Source of the DNA: Ruminococcus sp. FC2018
GTDB lineage: Bacteria; Bacillota; Clostridia; Oscillospirales; Ruminococcaceae
DNA length: 64,000 nucleotides
Assembly: GCF_000621805.1 (NCBI RefSeq)
Contig: NZ_JHXH01000007.1
Coordinates: forward strand, 62,001-126,000
Reading direction: 5' to 3'
Position 1 is the stretch's first letter. Every line of letters starts with the position of its first letter. The notes under the pieces are model-generated. The model saw only the letters and a program-made list of their open reading frames with translations. It did no database searches and was not told where the DNA came from. The position numbers were made by a program, and so were the translations under genes. Positions 18,189-27,556 of this stretch are shown piece after piece.

Positions 18189-21100
18189 ATGGATAACAAT
18201 TTCACAGAGTTTTTCTCAAGCTTTCAGTATGATTTTCCGCCCGAAATGTGCAGCGGAAAAATACTAAAAATAACTTCAAACAATGAGCATACCGCTTTGT
18301 GTGTTACAGCTTCATTTTCACAGCTTGTTACATACGATCAGATAGTGGATTTCTGCACGTTTATGAAGGACAAGCTGTCAATAAGGAGATTCACAGTAAA
18401 CTGTAAGTTTGCTCCGGATATGCTCACTGCAGATTATTTCACACAGATATTCAAGTTTTTTAAAGACAGATTTTCTCTTGTTAACGGCTTTTTCTATGAC
18501 GCTGTGGCAAAGATAAGCGATGGTGTTGTAACTATTGAGCTTAAACACGGTGGATATAGACTTTTAAAAGATAACGGAGCTTCAAGGGAGCTTTCTGCTC
18601 TTATAGAAGAAATGTTTTCGGTAAGGTATAAGGTAGAATTTAACGGTCTGCTCGAAAATGACAGCGAGAAGATCAGACGGGAACAACAGGAATTTCTTGC
18701 AAATTTACCGCCTCCGGAAATTCCGCAGCGGTCTGATGCAAATAATGCACCTTCTGCAAGTATTCCTTCAAATAAAAAGGACGAAGAAAAGATCGAATTC
18801 CGTACTTGCAGTGTTGACTTTACAAGGCTCCATCTTTTGTGTGAAAATGCATTAGTACTTAAAGGATCGCCCATTTCTCCAAATGCTGATGTCAGCGAAA
18901 TGAAGAATATACCGGGCGATTTCCAGGGTGCTGTTACCGCATGGGGAGACGTTTTCAAGATAGAAACCAAAGAAACCAAGAAAGGTATGCTTATCGCTAA
19001 GCTCTTTTTTACGGATTATACATCATCTTTATCTATCAAATTGGTGGGCGCTTTAAGGGCTAATAAGTTTAATCCGCTTACCAAGCAGGTCCTTGAAGCT
19101 ATGCTTGAAAAGCTGAAAAAGGGAAGTACCATAATAGCTGCGGGGAAAATGGATGAGGATGATTTTGATCACTCTTTCTACCTTATCCCTGAATCGATCA
19201 TGCTTGTAAAGCGTGAACTAAAAAAGGACACTGCGGAGAAAAAACGAGTTGAGCTGCATCTGCATACAAATATGTCACAGATGGATGCCATGTCTCCGGC
19301 CGCAAATCTTGTAAACAGAGCGAATTTCTGGGGTCATAAAGCCGTTGCTATCACCGATCACGGTGTTGTACAGGCTTTCTCCGAAGCCGGTGGTGCCTGC
19401 TCAAAGATACGTAAGGATAATCCTGATTTCAAGATCCTGTACGGTGTTGAGAACTATGAGGTCAATAACGATGCGAACGTCTATACAGGCTGTGATAAAA
19501 GGGAACTGACAGAAGACTTTATTGCCGTTTCAATATCCTTTTCCGAAAGCGGAAATATCACCGCTGTAAGCGCCGAAAAGATCTCGGAGCTTTCAATGTG
19601 CGAAAGCGTGTCTTTAAGTATTGGCGACCTGCCTGATGAAAAGACGCTTGTTGAAAGATTTGTGTCATTTTGCGGCAGTGATCCCGTTTTGGTTTTTGAT
19701 GATGGATATGTAATACAAAAAAGCTTTGATAAGGCACTTGAACGGTGTGGGATCAAGTATGATTATTCTTTCATCGACCTTTCTTCAATGTGCAGACTAA
19801 TGCTTGATGATGTAACTTCAAAGCTTGACAGCGTTTTGAATAACAGTTTGTTCTCCGACCTTGGAGGCAAGGAGCTGAAAGGTGCGGATCTTATTTCTCA
19901 TGTGTTTATCAGGCTATGTAAAAAACTGATAGAAACCTATCATTTATTGATAATAACAGTTGACATGATCAACAGTCTGCTTGGTGATGAGGGCGAGGAG
20001 AATATCAGAAATCAAAGACGCTATCACCAGATAATTCTTGTACGTAACAATACAGGACTGAAGAATCTGTACAGACTTATTTCGGATTCCAATCTTAAAT
20101 ACTATAAACGCCGTCCGAGGATCCCTAAGTCACAGCTTGTAAAACACAGAGAGGGTCTTATTATCGGATCTGCCTGTGAACAGGGCGAAGTGTTCCGTGC
20201 TATGGCGGAAGGTGCATCATGGGATAAACTTAAACAGATCGCATCTTTTTACGACTACCTTGAAATACAGCCTATCGGTAACAATGAGTTTATGCTCAGA
20301 AACGGTACTGTGACAACATATGAACAGCTGAGAGATTACAACAGAACGATCTGTAAGCTTGCAGACGAGCTTGGTTTGCCTGTATGTGCCACAGGTGACG
20401 TTCATTTTCTTGATAAGGGCGATGCACAGTTCAGAGCAATAATTATGGCCGGACAGGGATTTGCCGATGCTGACAACCAGGCACCGCTTTATTTCAAAAC
20501 TACAGATGAGATGCTTGAAGAATTTTCGTATCTGGGTGAAGAAAAGGCATTTGAGGTCGTTGTTACCAATACAAATCGTGTTGCCGATCTTGTTGATCCG
20601 GACCTTAAAGCCTTTCCTAACGGTACATATACACCGTTTATCGAGGGCGCAGTGTATGAGCTTCAGGTAATATGCTGGAAAAAGTGCCTTAGCATTTTTG
20701 GCGACTGCGACCCGGAAAGCATAATCGTACCGGCTGAAAAAGATCTTGACGATGATCAGGTAAAGCATATAAGCAAGTACTACGAGGGACATATCCCGCC
20801 TATTGTTTTCAACAGATTGGAAAGAGAACTTGACTCGATCATTGAACACGGTTTTGCCGTACTGTATATGATCTCTCAGAAGCTTGTTGCATATTCAAAT
20901 CAGAACGGATACCAGGTCGGTTCCCGTGGTTCGGTTGGTTCATCTTTTGTTGCCTCTATGTCAGGTATTTCCGAGGTAAACCCTCTGGAACCCCATTATG
21001 TGTGTCCTGAATGTCGTTACAGCGAGTTTATTACCGACGGCTCTGTTGGCTCAGGCTTTGATCTTCCGCCGAAAAAATGTCCCCAATGCGGTGCTGAACT

Positions 21101-22595
21101 TAATCGTGACGGTCATGATATACCGTTTGAAACATTCCTTGGCTTCCATGGGGATAAAGCACCGGATATCGACCTTAACTTCTCCGGAGCATTCCAGTCC
21201 AGAGCACATAAGTATACAGAAGAGCTTTTTGGTGAAGATCATGTATTCAAGGCAGGTACTATAAGTGCTGTTCAGGATAAAAATGCTTACGGATATGTAT
21301 TAAAATATCTTGAAGAACGTGGAAAGACAGCTTCTCCGGCTGAAATAGAAAGACTGACCATCGGCTGCTGTGGAATAAAGAAAACGACCTCACAGCATCC
21401 GGGCGGAATGGTTGTTATCCCCAGCGACTATGAGGTGTATGATTTTACTCCCGTTCAGCATCCTGCTGAAAAAATAGACTCTGACATGGTCACAACACAC
21501 TTTGACTTCCATTCGCTGCATGACACCATTCTTAAACTTGATGAGCTTGGTCACGATGTTCCTACGCTTTATAAGTACCTTGAGGAGTTCAGCGGAAAGG
21601 ATATTACAAAGATACCTATGTCCGACCCTGATGTTTACAGCCTTTTCACATCACCTGAGGCTCTGGGTGTTACGACCGAAGATATAATGTTTAACACCGG
21701 AACGCTTGCTATACCGGAAATGGGTACAAAATTTGTTTGTCAGATGCTTATGGATGCAAAGCCAAAGAATTTCTCCGACCTTCTCCAGATATCCGGTCTG
21801 TCCCACGGTACAGACGTTTGGCTTGGAAACGCAAAGGATCTGATAGCTAATAATATCTGCGACATTTCTAATGTTATCGGAACCAGAGACAGTATTATGA
21901 CCTACCTTATACACCATGGAGTGGACAAGAGCCTCTCGTTTAAAATAATGGAGATAACCCGTAAAGGAAAAGCCCCTGCACTGCTGACCGAAGATATGCA
22001 GAATGAAATGAGAGCGCATGATGTACCTCAGTGGTATATCGACAGCTGTTTGAAAATCAAGTATATGTTCCCTAAAGCCCATGCCGCAGCGTATGTTATT
22101 GCAGCGATCAGGCTTTGCTGGTTTAAGGTGCATGACCCACTGACGTTCTATGCTTCTATATTTACAGTCCGTGGAGAAGACTTTGACGCTGAAACGGTAA
22201 TGAAGGGAAAGTTCTTTTTAAGATCCAAGATACAGGAATATGAGGCAATGCCTAAAAATGAAAAGTCTAAGAAGGACGAAGATGTGTGTGATATGCTTCT
22301 TGTTGCCAATGAGATGCTATCCAGAGGCTATGAATTTCTTCCCGTAGATATTTATAAGTCACATTCGTTTATATATCAGATAGAAGACGGAAAAATAAGG
22401 CTTCCGTTCTGTTCCCTTAACGGAGTGGGCGAAAACGCAGCTAAACTGATTTATGAAAAAGCAAGAGATCAGGGATTTATCTCCGTTGAGGAATTCCAGA
22501 TCCAAAGCGGTGTGCCAAGATCAGTGGTGGAGACACTGGACAGAAACGGTGCTTTTGGAGATCTTCCAAAGCAAAATCAGCTGTCTTTGTTCTGA
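18189..22595 (+). CDS. polC: DNA polymerase III PolC-type alpha subunit with degenerate proofreading domain
   Basis: Replicative polymerase of Firmicutes. The 1468 residues are full length. Order: N-terminal domain; OB fold (AVTAWGDVFKIETKE, about 245 on); first PHP part (VELHLHTNMSQMDAMSP, about 355); inserted exonuclease region (about 430-600); second PHP part (ATGDVHFLDKGD, about 735); palm with GSRGSVGSSF, the zinc cysteines (CPEC...CPQCG) and catalytic D993 and D995 in PDIDLNFSG; fingers and C-terminal domain. In the exonuclease region the DxE of motif I (D-I-E-T-T-G in relatives) is replaced: FIAVSIS has S448 and S450. Motif II (VAHNASFD) reads VFDDGYVI (502-509). Only the last aspartate of motif III may remain (KELKGAD). 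Reading frame and length are unbroken, so I infer loss of built-in proofreading. Confidence 0.97.
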   Translation: MDNNFTEFFSSFQYDFPPEMCSGKILKITSNNEHTALCVTASFSQLVTYDQIVDFCTFMKDKLSIRRFTVNCKFAPDMLTADYFTQIFKFFKDRFSLVNGFFYDAVAKISDGVVTIELKHGGYRLLKDNGASRELSALIEEMFSVRYKVEFNGLLENDSEKIRREQQEFLANLPPPEIPQRSDANNAPSASIPSNKKDEEKIEFRTCSVDFTRLHLLCENALVLKGSPISPNADVSEMKNIPGDFQGAVTAWGDVFKIETKETKKGMLIAKLFFTDYTSSLSIKLVGALRANKFNPLTKQVLEAMLEKLKKGSTIIAAGKMDEDDFDHSFYLIPESIMLVKRELKKDTAEKKRVELHLHTNMSQMDAMSPAANLVNRANFWGHKAVAITDHGVVQAFSEAGGACSKIRKDNPDFKILYGVENYEVNNDANVYTGCDKRELTEDFIAVSISFSESGNITAVSAEKISELSMCESVSLSIGDLPDEKTLVERFVSFCGSDPVLVFDDGYVIQKSFDKALERCGIKYDYSFIDLSSMCRLMLDDVTSKLDSVLNNSLFSDLGGKELKGADLISHVFIRLCKKLIETYHLLIITVDMINSLLGDEGEENIRNQRRYHQIILVRNNTGLKNLYRLISDSNLKYYKRRPRIPKSQLVKHREGLIIGSACEQGEVFRAMAEGASWDKLKQIASFYDYLEIQPIGNNEFMLRNGTVTTYEQLRDYNRTICKLADELGLPVCATGDVHFLDKGDAQFRAIIMAGQGFADADNQAPLYFKTTDEMLEEFSYLGEEKAFEVVVTNTNRVADLVDPDLKAFPNGTYTPFIEGAVYELQVICWKKCLSIFGDCDPESIIVPAEKDLDDDQVKHISKYYEGHIPPIVFNRLERELDSIIEHGFAVLYMISQKLVAYSNQNGYQVGSRGSVGSSFVASMSGISEVNPLEPHYVCPECRYSEFITDGSVGSGFDLPPKKCPQCGAELNRDGHDIPFETFLGFHGDKAPDIDLNFSGAFQSRAHKYTEELFGEDHVFKAGTISAVQDKNAYGYVLKYLEERGKTASPAEIERLTIGCCGIKKTTSQHPGGMVVIPSDYEVYDFTPVQHPAEKIDSDMVTTHFDFHSLHDTILKLDELGHDVPTLYKYLEEFSGKDITKIPMSDPDVYSLFTSPEALGVTTEDIMFNTGTLAIPEMGTKFVCQMLMDAKPKNFSDLLQISGLSHGTDVWLGNAKDLIANNICDISNVIGTRDSIMTYLIHHGVDKSLSFKIMEITRKGKAPALLTEDMQNEMRAHDVPQWYIDSCLKIKYMFPKAHAAAYVIAAIRLCWFKVHDPLTFYASIFTVRGEDFDAETVMKGKFFLRSKIQEYEAMPKNEKSKKDEDVCDMLLVANEMLSRGYEFLPVDIYKSHSFIYQIEDGKIRLPFCSLNGVGENAAKLIYEKARDQGFISVEEFQIQSGVPRSVVETLDRNGAFGDLPKQNQLSLF

Positions 22596-22646
22596 GACTT
22601 AATAATTATTTTACAAATTTTGCGTTTCTGTTTTGTGCAAAATTAC

Positions 22647-22675
22647 TTGACAGGTTATGTATACTATGGTAGAAT
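22647..22675 (+). promoter_or_regulatory. Sigma-A promoter of the histidine operon
   Basis: TTGACA (22647-22652), 17-base spacer, TAGAAT (22670-22675), about 85 bases before hisZ. A second possible -10 (TATACT, 22660-22665) lies inside the spacer. Confidence 0.65.
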
Positions 22676-22701
22676 GATTTAGGATAATATCATAGTAATA
22701 T

Positions 22702-22723
22702 GCTAATACTTTAGCACGCTAAA
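22702..22723 (+). promoter_or_regulatory. Palindromic candidate operator in the his leader
   Basis: TTTAGC-AC-GCTAAA (22710-22723) is a perfect 6-bp dyad, preceded by a third related half-site, GCTAA (22702-22706). It lies about 30 bases after the likely transcription start. TrpR-family regulators (YerC/HisR) control his genes in some Firmicutes; assigning this site to one is inference. Confidence 0.4.
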
Positions 22724-22758
22724 CTAAAACAATATAGGAACGATGAAGGAATGATAGA

Positions 22759-23964
22759 ATGAAAAAAAACGATCTGATAACTCCTGAAGGAACACGGGAT
22801 CTGCTTTTTGACGAGTGTATCGCAAGACGTGAAGCAGAACAAAAACTGAATATCCTTTTCACCCGAACGGGATATAGTGAGGTCGTAACACCGGGCATAG
22901 AGTTTTATGACCTTTTCACCTCAAGTACAAGGCATTTCAGCCAGGAAAACATGTACAAACTGGTCGATTCAAAGGGCAGGATCATTGTTATGCGTCCCGA
23001 TTCAACTATTCCTATTGCAAGGCTTGCAGCTTCAAGATTGAAGGATACTGATTTTCCTTTAAGACTTTTCTATAATCAGAGCGTGTATGAGAACAACGCT
23101 TTGCTTAAAGGGAGGTCTGATGAGGTAGTTCAGGCGGGAATTGAGCTTCTTGGCGGTGAAAACAAAAAGCGTGCTGATTACGAGGCACTTTCAATAGCCG
23201 TTGAAGCTTTGTCCGGTTTTGACAGCGATAATTTCAGACTTGAGATCGGACATATCGGATATTTCAAAACTCTGATGGACAAGCTTGATGTTGACAGCGA
23301 TGTCAAGGAGGATATCAGAACACTTATATCCACAAAAAATTATCCGGTTCTCAATGATCTGCTTGATGCGATCGGCGATACAAAGGTTGTTAAAGCACTT
23401 AAACAGCTCCCGCGTCTTTTCGGTGGTGTTGATGTCCTCGATAAAGCAGCTGCGCTGTATACCGATGATAAAATAAGTGAGATACTCGATAATCTCCGTG
23501 AGGTATTCAACAGACTTTCCTCATTGGGCTATGAAGGGAAGATCTCCCTTGACCTGGGAATAGTCAGCCATATAGACTATTATACAGGCATTGTTTTCAG
23601 AGGCTATCTGTCTACGATCGGTGAGGCGGTCCTGAAGGGCGGCAGATATGATAATCTTGTGGGAGAGTTTGGCAGAGAATGCAACGCAGTTGGCTTCGGA
23701 GTTAATGTTGACAGTGCCGCCAAGCACATGATGATTTGCGGGAAGAGTAAAAAAGCTGAAACATCCCAGGTGCTTGTTTTCGGTAAAGCAGGTCATGAGG
23801 TCGACGCCATGCGCTATGTGCTTGACTTGCTGAAGAAAGGTATACAGGCAGAGAATTCGCTTTTTGACAGCAGTGAGGAAAGTGAAGATTATGCCAGAAG
23901 AAAAGGCATTAAGAAACTTGCTGTCATTGGTGATGAGATCACCGTGATCTCTTTATTAGAGTAA
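22759..23964 (+). CDS. hisZ: ATP phosphoribosyltransferase regulatory subunit
   Basis: HisRS-like protein without tRNA charging function. It partners the short-form HisG to make a histidine-regulated enzyme for the first step of histidine synthesis. The 401 residues carry class II synthetase-like motifs (PEGTRDLLFDECIARRE, MRPDSTIPIARLAASRL and GGRYDNLVGEFG). It leads the operon and lies 21 bases ahead of hisG, the expected pairing. The start is ATG after GAAGGAATG. Confidence 0.94.
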   Translation: MKKNDLITPEGTRDLLFDECIARREAEQKLNILFTRTGYSEVVTPGIEFYDLFTSSTRHFSQENMYKLVDSKGRIIVMRPDSTIPIARLAASRLKDTDFPLRLFYNQSVYENNALLKGRSDEVVQAGIELLGGENKKRADYEALSIAVEALSGFDSDNFRLEIGHIGYFKTLMDKLDVDSDVKEDIRTLISTKNYPVLNDLLDAIGDTKVVKALKQLPRLFGGVDVLDKAAALYTDDKISEILDNLREVFNRLSSLGYEGKISLDLGIVSHIDYYTGIVFRGYLSTIGEAVLKGGRYDNLVGEFGRECNAVGFGVNVDSAAKHMMICGKSKKAETSQVLVFGKAGHEVDAMRYVLDLLKKGIQAENSLFDSSEESEDYARRKGIKKLAVIGDEITVISLLE

Positions 23965-23985
23965 GAGTAATTGGAGGTAGATCAT

Positions 23986-24621
23986 ATGAATAAACCGCTT
24001 CGTATTGCTCTTACAAAGGGCAGGTTGGAAAAAGACACAGTCGGTTTGCTGGAAAGCTTTGGTTATGACTGTACATCGATACGTGAAAAGGGAAGAAAGC
24101 TTATCCTTTCTGTTCCCGACGGTAATCTTGAGGTCGTCCTTGCCAAGGCTAATGACGTTATTACTTATGTTGAACACGGTGTGTGCGATATGGGCGTTGT
24201 GGGCAAGGATACGATCATGGAAATGAAGGGCAAGTGTTTTGAGCTTGTTGATCTTGGTTTCGGAAAATGTAAATTTGCCCTTGCAACGAAGAAAGGCTAT
24301 GATTTTTATTCAGGATATAACGTAAAGACTATTGCAACAAAGTATCCCAATGTCACCCGTAACTTTTTTGAAGCCAAGGGAATGGATGTGGATATAGTTA
24401 AAATTGAGGGATCGGTAGAGCTTGCACCGCTTCTTGAGCTTGCAGATGCAATAGTCGATATTGTTGAGACTGGAACAACACTTAAAGAAAATGGTCTTGA
24501 AGTTATTGAGGATGTTTGTCCTGTTTCTGCAAGACTGATAGTAAATATGGTAAGTATGAAACTAAGACAGAATGAGATCGAGAGCTTTGTTGAGCTCGTA
24601 GAAAAAAGACTTGATAAGTAG
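23986..24621 (+). CDS. hisG: ATP phosphoribosyltransferase catalytic subunit (short form)
   Basis: Condenses ATP and PRPP. The 211 residues identify the short HisG form, which lacks the regulatory ACT-like domain and needs HisZ. Features are LTKGRLEKDT at the N-terminus, GKDTIME, and the PRPP loop in IVDIVETGTTLKENGL near 150-165. GGAGGT stands 7 bases before the chosen ATG; an in-frame TTG overlaps it and was rejected. Confidence 0.97.
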   Translation: MNKPLRIALTKGRLEKDTVGLLESFGYDCTSIREKGRKLILSVPDGNLEVVLAKANDVITYVEHGVCDMGVVGKDTIMEMKGKCFELVDLGFGKCKFALATKKGYDFYSGYNVKTIATKYPNVTRNFFEAKGMDVDIVKIEGSVELAPLLELADAIVDIVETGTTLKENGLEVIEDVCPVSARLIVNMVSMKLRQNEIESFVELVEKRLDK

Positions 24622-24633
24622 GAGGAAGTTTAT

Positions 24634-25032
24634 ATGGAATACGTAATAGTAGGTGCTATTGTCGGTGCGTTTATAGGAGTTGTATTTGTTCTCGCTAAAA
24701 AACAGAACGCAAACGATGAAGCCATTGCAGCTGCATTGCCTGAGGAGGTCAAAAACTATCTTATGCAAACTCCAATGCAGCCTGTTGACGGCGTGCCTGA
24801 CGGTGCGGCTGTTGTTGGATACATATATAATGTACGTAAGCAGAATGCTTCAAATGTCTGGTTCACAATCATGTATTATAATCAGTATTTTCCAAACCTG
24901 AGGGATAAGATAATAAGTGCCGATATTAAAACATCCATTGCTGAAGCACAGGCACATAATCTTGGACCTAATATGTATGTCTGGATACTGTTTAACCAGG
25001 ATAAAACACCACAGCTCATATACCAGCAATAG
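24634..25032 (+). CDS. Membrane-anchored protein of unknown function inside the his operon
   Basis: A 132-residue protein I do not recognise. A single hydrophobic N-terminal helix (residues 3-20, IVGAIVGAFIGVVFVLA) is followed by KK, consistent with an N-out/C-in anchor. The rest is a soluble domain of about 110 residues with no cysteine and no enzyme motif I can name. It is set between hisG and hisD with a proper GGAGGAAG site and 12- and 17-base gaps, so it is surely translated with the operon. No transfer signs in base composition. Confidence 0.75.
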   Translation: MEYVIVGAIVGAFIGVVFVLAKKQNANDEAIAAALPEEVKNYLMQTPMQPVDGVPDGAAVVGYIYNVRKQNASNVWFTIMYYNQYFPNLRDKIISADIKTSIAEAQAHNLGPNMYVWILFNQDKTPQLIYQQ

Positions 25033-25049
25033 GATCGGAGGACTGTAAA

Positions 25050-26345
25050 ATGGATATTGTAAATATTAAAAAGATATATGCTAACGGAAAAGATGAAATC
25101 GAGTTCTTTAAACAGCTTGAAAAACGTAACGGTGAAACAAACAAGGAGATCACAGCTGTTGTATCGGATATAATCGAGAATGTGAAAAACAACGGAGATA
25201 AGGCTGTCAATGACTATACTTTAAAATTTGACGGAAAGCTCCCACAGTACTATGAAGTTCCAAGAGATGTTATCAACGATGCTCTTACAGAGGCAGACCC
25301 GAAGCTGGTTGAAGCATTGCTGAATTGCATTGAGAATATAACCGATTTTCACCAGAGACAGAAAGCTCAGAGCTTTGTTAACTGTACACCTGATGGTTGT
25401 GTGCTTGGTCAGAAGGTAAGAGGTCTTGAAAAGGTCGGTCTTTATGTCCCCGGCGGCACAGCAGCGTATCCTTCAAGCGTCCTGATGAACGCAATTCCTG
25501 CAAAGATAGCAGGTGTAAAGGAAATAACCATGGTAACACCGCCTCTTAAAGACGGTACACCAAATAAAGATATACTTGTTGCTGCTGCACTTTGCGGAGT
25601 TGACAGAGTATTTCTTGCAGGCGGCGCCCAGGCTATAGCTGCCCTTGCTTACGGCACAGAGCAGATGCCTAAGGTGGATAAGATCGTCGGACCGGGAAAT
25701 ATCTATGTGGCTACTGCAAAGAAACTGCTTTACGGAACTGTTGATATTGATATGTTTGCCGGACCGAGCGAAATACTTGTTATGGCTGACGAAAAAGCAA
25801 ATCCAAGGTATATTGCTGCCGATCTTATGTCACAGGCTGAGCATGACAGGCTTGCATCGGCTATTCTCGTAACTACGAGCGAAAGCATTGCCGAGCAGAC
25901 TGTTGATGAGATCGGAAATCAGATCGAGCATCTTGAGAGAGCTGATATAATAAGATATTCTCTCGAAAACTACGGTGCGATCCTTATTTGTGATACTAAG
26001 GATCAGGCATGCGAGATGGCAAATAAGTTCTCTCCGGAGCACCTTGAGGTTCTCTTTGAGCACCCCATGGAGTACGTTGGTAAGCTTGATAATGCAGGTT
26101 CCATATTCCTTGGACAGTATGCACCGGAGCCTCTTGGCGACTACTATGCCGGTCCGAACCACGTCCTTCCCACAAGCGGAACAGCCAGATTTTTCTCACC
26201 TCTTTCCGTTACAAGTTTTGAAAAGCGTTCCAGCTTTATATACTACACACATGATGCGCTTCAGAAGGGTAAGGATGATATAATTTATGTGGCTGAAAAG
26301 GAAAGCTTGACAGCTCACGCCAATTCCATAAAAGTAAGGTTTTAA
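25050..26345 (+). CDS. hisD: Histidinol dehydrogenase
   Basis: Zinc enzyme for the last two oxidations to histidine. The 431 residues are typical. Signatures are GLYVPGGTAAYPSSVLM, GGAQAIAALAYGTEQM, KIVGPGNIYVATAK, FAGPSEILVMADE, the SQAEHD metal ligands and EHLEV. GGAGG-type ribosome site present. Confidence 0.98.
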   Translation: MDIVNIKKIYANGKDEIEFFKQLEKRNGETNKEITAVVSDIIENVKNNGDKAVNDYTLKFDGKLPQYYEVPRDVINDALTEADPKLVEALLNCIENITDFHQRQKAQSFVNCTPDGCVLGQKVRGLEKVGLYVPGGTAAYPSSVLMNAIPAKIAGVKEITMVTPPLKDGTPNKDILVAAALCGVDRVFLAGGAQAIAALAYGTEQMPKVDKIVGPGNIYVATAKKLLYGTVDIDMFAGPSEILVMADEKANPRYIAADLMSQAEHDRLASAILVTTSESIAEQTVDEIGNQIEHLERADIIRYSLENYGAILICDTKDQACEMANKFSPEHLEVLFEHPMEYVGKLDNAGSIFLGQYAPEPLGDYYAGPNHVLPTSGTARFFSPLSVTSFEKRSSFIYYTHDALQKGKDDIIYVAEKESLTAHANSIKVRF

Positions 26346-26368
26346 ATAATTACAGGCAGGTGTTATTT

Positions 26369-26947
26369 ATGAGAACAGCACAGATCGAAAGAAAGACAAG
26401 AGAAACAGATATAGTTTTATCCATTGACCTGGACGGAAAGGGCAATGTATCAGTTGATTCGGGGATCGGCTTTTTTGATCATATGCTAACCGCTCTTGCT
26501 GTACACAGCGGAGTTGATATGGATATTAAATGCAAAGGTGACCTGAATGTTGATGGTCATCACAGTGTGGAAGATATCGGAATATGTCTTGGCAAAGCTT
26601 TTGCACAGGCACTTGGGGATAAAGCCGGTATCGCACGCTATGGCAGTGCCTTTGTACCCATGGATGAAGCGCTTGCATTTTGTTCATTGGATATAAGTGG
26701 AAGATCCTTTCTTGTTTTTGATGCTGCTTTTTCAGATGACAGAATAGGTGAATTTGATACCTGTCTTGCAGAGGAGTTTTTCAGAGCTTTTGCCTTCAAT
26801 GCCGGTATTACTTTGCACATCAAAGAGGAGTACGGTAAAAACGATCACCATATTTGTGAGGCTATATTTAAAGCTGTGGCTCATGCGCTGAAACAGGCAC
26901 TTGCTTTTAACGGTGGTGCAGTTCTTTCAACAAAAGGAGTATTGTGA
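26369..26947 (+). CDS. hisB: Imidazoleglycerol-phosphate dehydratase
   Basis: Dehydrates IGP to imidazole acetol phosphate. The 192 residues are the monofunctional form, without the HisN phosphatase domain. Metal-binding motifs are GFFDHMLTALAVHSG, DGHHSVEDIGI and the later KNDHHICEAIFKA. The ATG at 26369 is preferred to an in-frame GTG 9 bases upstream. It overlaps hisH by one base. Confidence 0.97.
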   Translation: MRTAQIERKTRETDIVLSIDLDGKGNVSVDSGIGFFDHMLTALAVHSGVDMDIKCKGDLNVDGHHSVEDIGICLGKAFAQALGDKAGIARYGSAFVPMDEALAFCSLDISGRSFLVFDAAFSDDRIGEFDTCLAEEFFRAFAFNAGITLHIKEEYGKNDHHICEAIFKAVAHALKQALAFNGGAVLSTKGVL

Positions 26948-27552
26948 TGATCGCAATTATAGATTACGGTGCAGGCAATATTTTCTCGGTAAAGAATGCT
27001 CTTGATTATCTTGGCTTTGATAGTATCCTGACCAGAGATGTTTCTGAGATCAAGTCGGCAGATGCATTGATCCTTCCCGGTGTGGGAGCTTTTCCTGCTG
27101 CCATGAAGATGCTTGTTGATAGCGGTTTGGTCGACACAATAAAAGAGCAGGCAAAGCAAAAGCCTTTTCTGGGCATATGTCTGGGAATGCAGCTTCTGTT
27201 TGAAAAAAGCTATGAGTTTGAAGAATGTAAAGGCTTGTCACTTGTTCAGGGATATGTTGATAAGATCACAGAACCGGGACTGGTAATACCTCATATGGGC
27301 TGGAATAAGCTTGAGTTCTCGCAGCATAGTCCTTTGTTAAATGGATTAGGAAATGACGAGTACGTGTATTTTGTCCATTCGTATAAGGCGTTTTGTAACG
27401 ATGAGACACTCTTTGCATTCTGTGATTACGGATCCAGGGTCCCCGCTGTTGTCGGTGACGGAAAATTTGTTTTTGGCAGTCAGTTTCACCCTGAAAAGAG
27501 CGGCGAAACGGGACTGAAAATACTTAAAAACTTTGTTTTGATGTCGAGGTAG
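26947..27552 (+). CDS. hisH: Imidazole glycerol phosphate synthase glutaminase subunit
   Basis: Releases ammonia from glutamine for HisF. The 201 residues contain the class I amidotransferase triad: nucleophile cysteine in GICLGMQLLFE and the His-Glu pair in SQFHPEKSGETG. The start overlaps the hisB stop (TGATG). In most operons hisA follows; here a methyltransferase gene does. Confidence 0.97.
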   Translation: MIAIIDYGAGNIFSVKNALDYLGFDSILTRDVSEIKSADALILPGVGAFPAAMKMLVDSGLVDTIKEQAKQKPFLGICLGMQLLFEKSYEFEECKGLSLVQGYVDKITEPGLVIPHMGWNKLEFSQHSPLLNGLGNDEYVYFVHSYKAFCNDETLFAFCDYGSRVPAVVGDGKFVFGSQFHPEKSGETGLKILKNFVLMSR

Positions 27553-27556
27553 TGTT

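Noticed and set aside
19500-19950. Possible double frameshift hiding a normal PolC exonuclease
   Set aside because: I read the other two forward frames around the motif I site and found no DxExTG-like sequence. The annotated frame aligns on both sides of the region.
22616-22644. AATTTTGC/GCAAAATT stem after polC as a terminator
   Set aside because: AT-rich, loop of 13 bases, no T-run after it, and it borders the his -35 region; too weak to call.
22676-22758. T-box or attenuator in the his leader
   Set aside because: The leader is only about 80 bases, with no T-box sequence, no terminator stem and no His-rich leader peptide.
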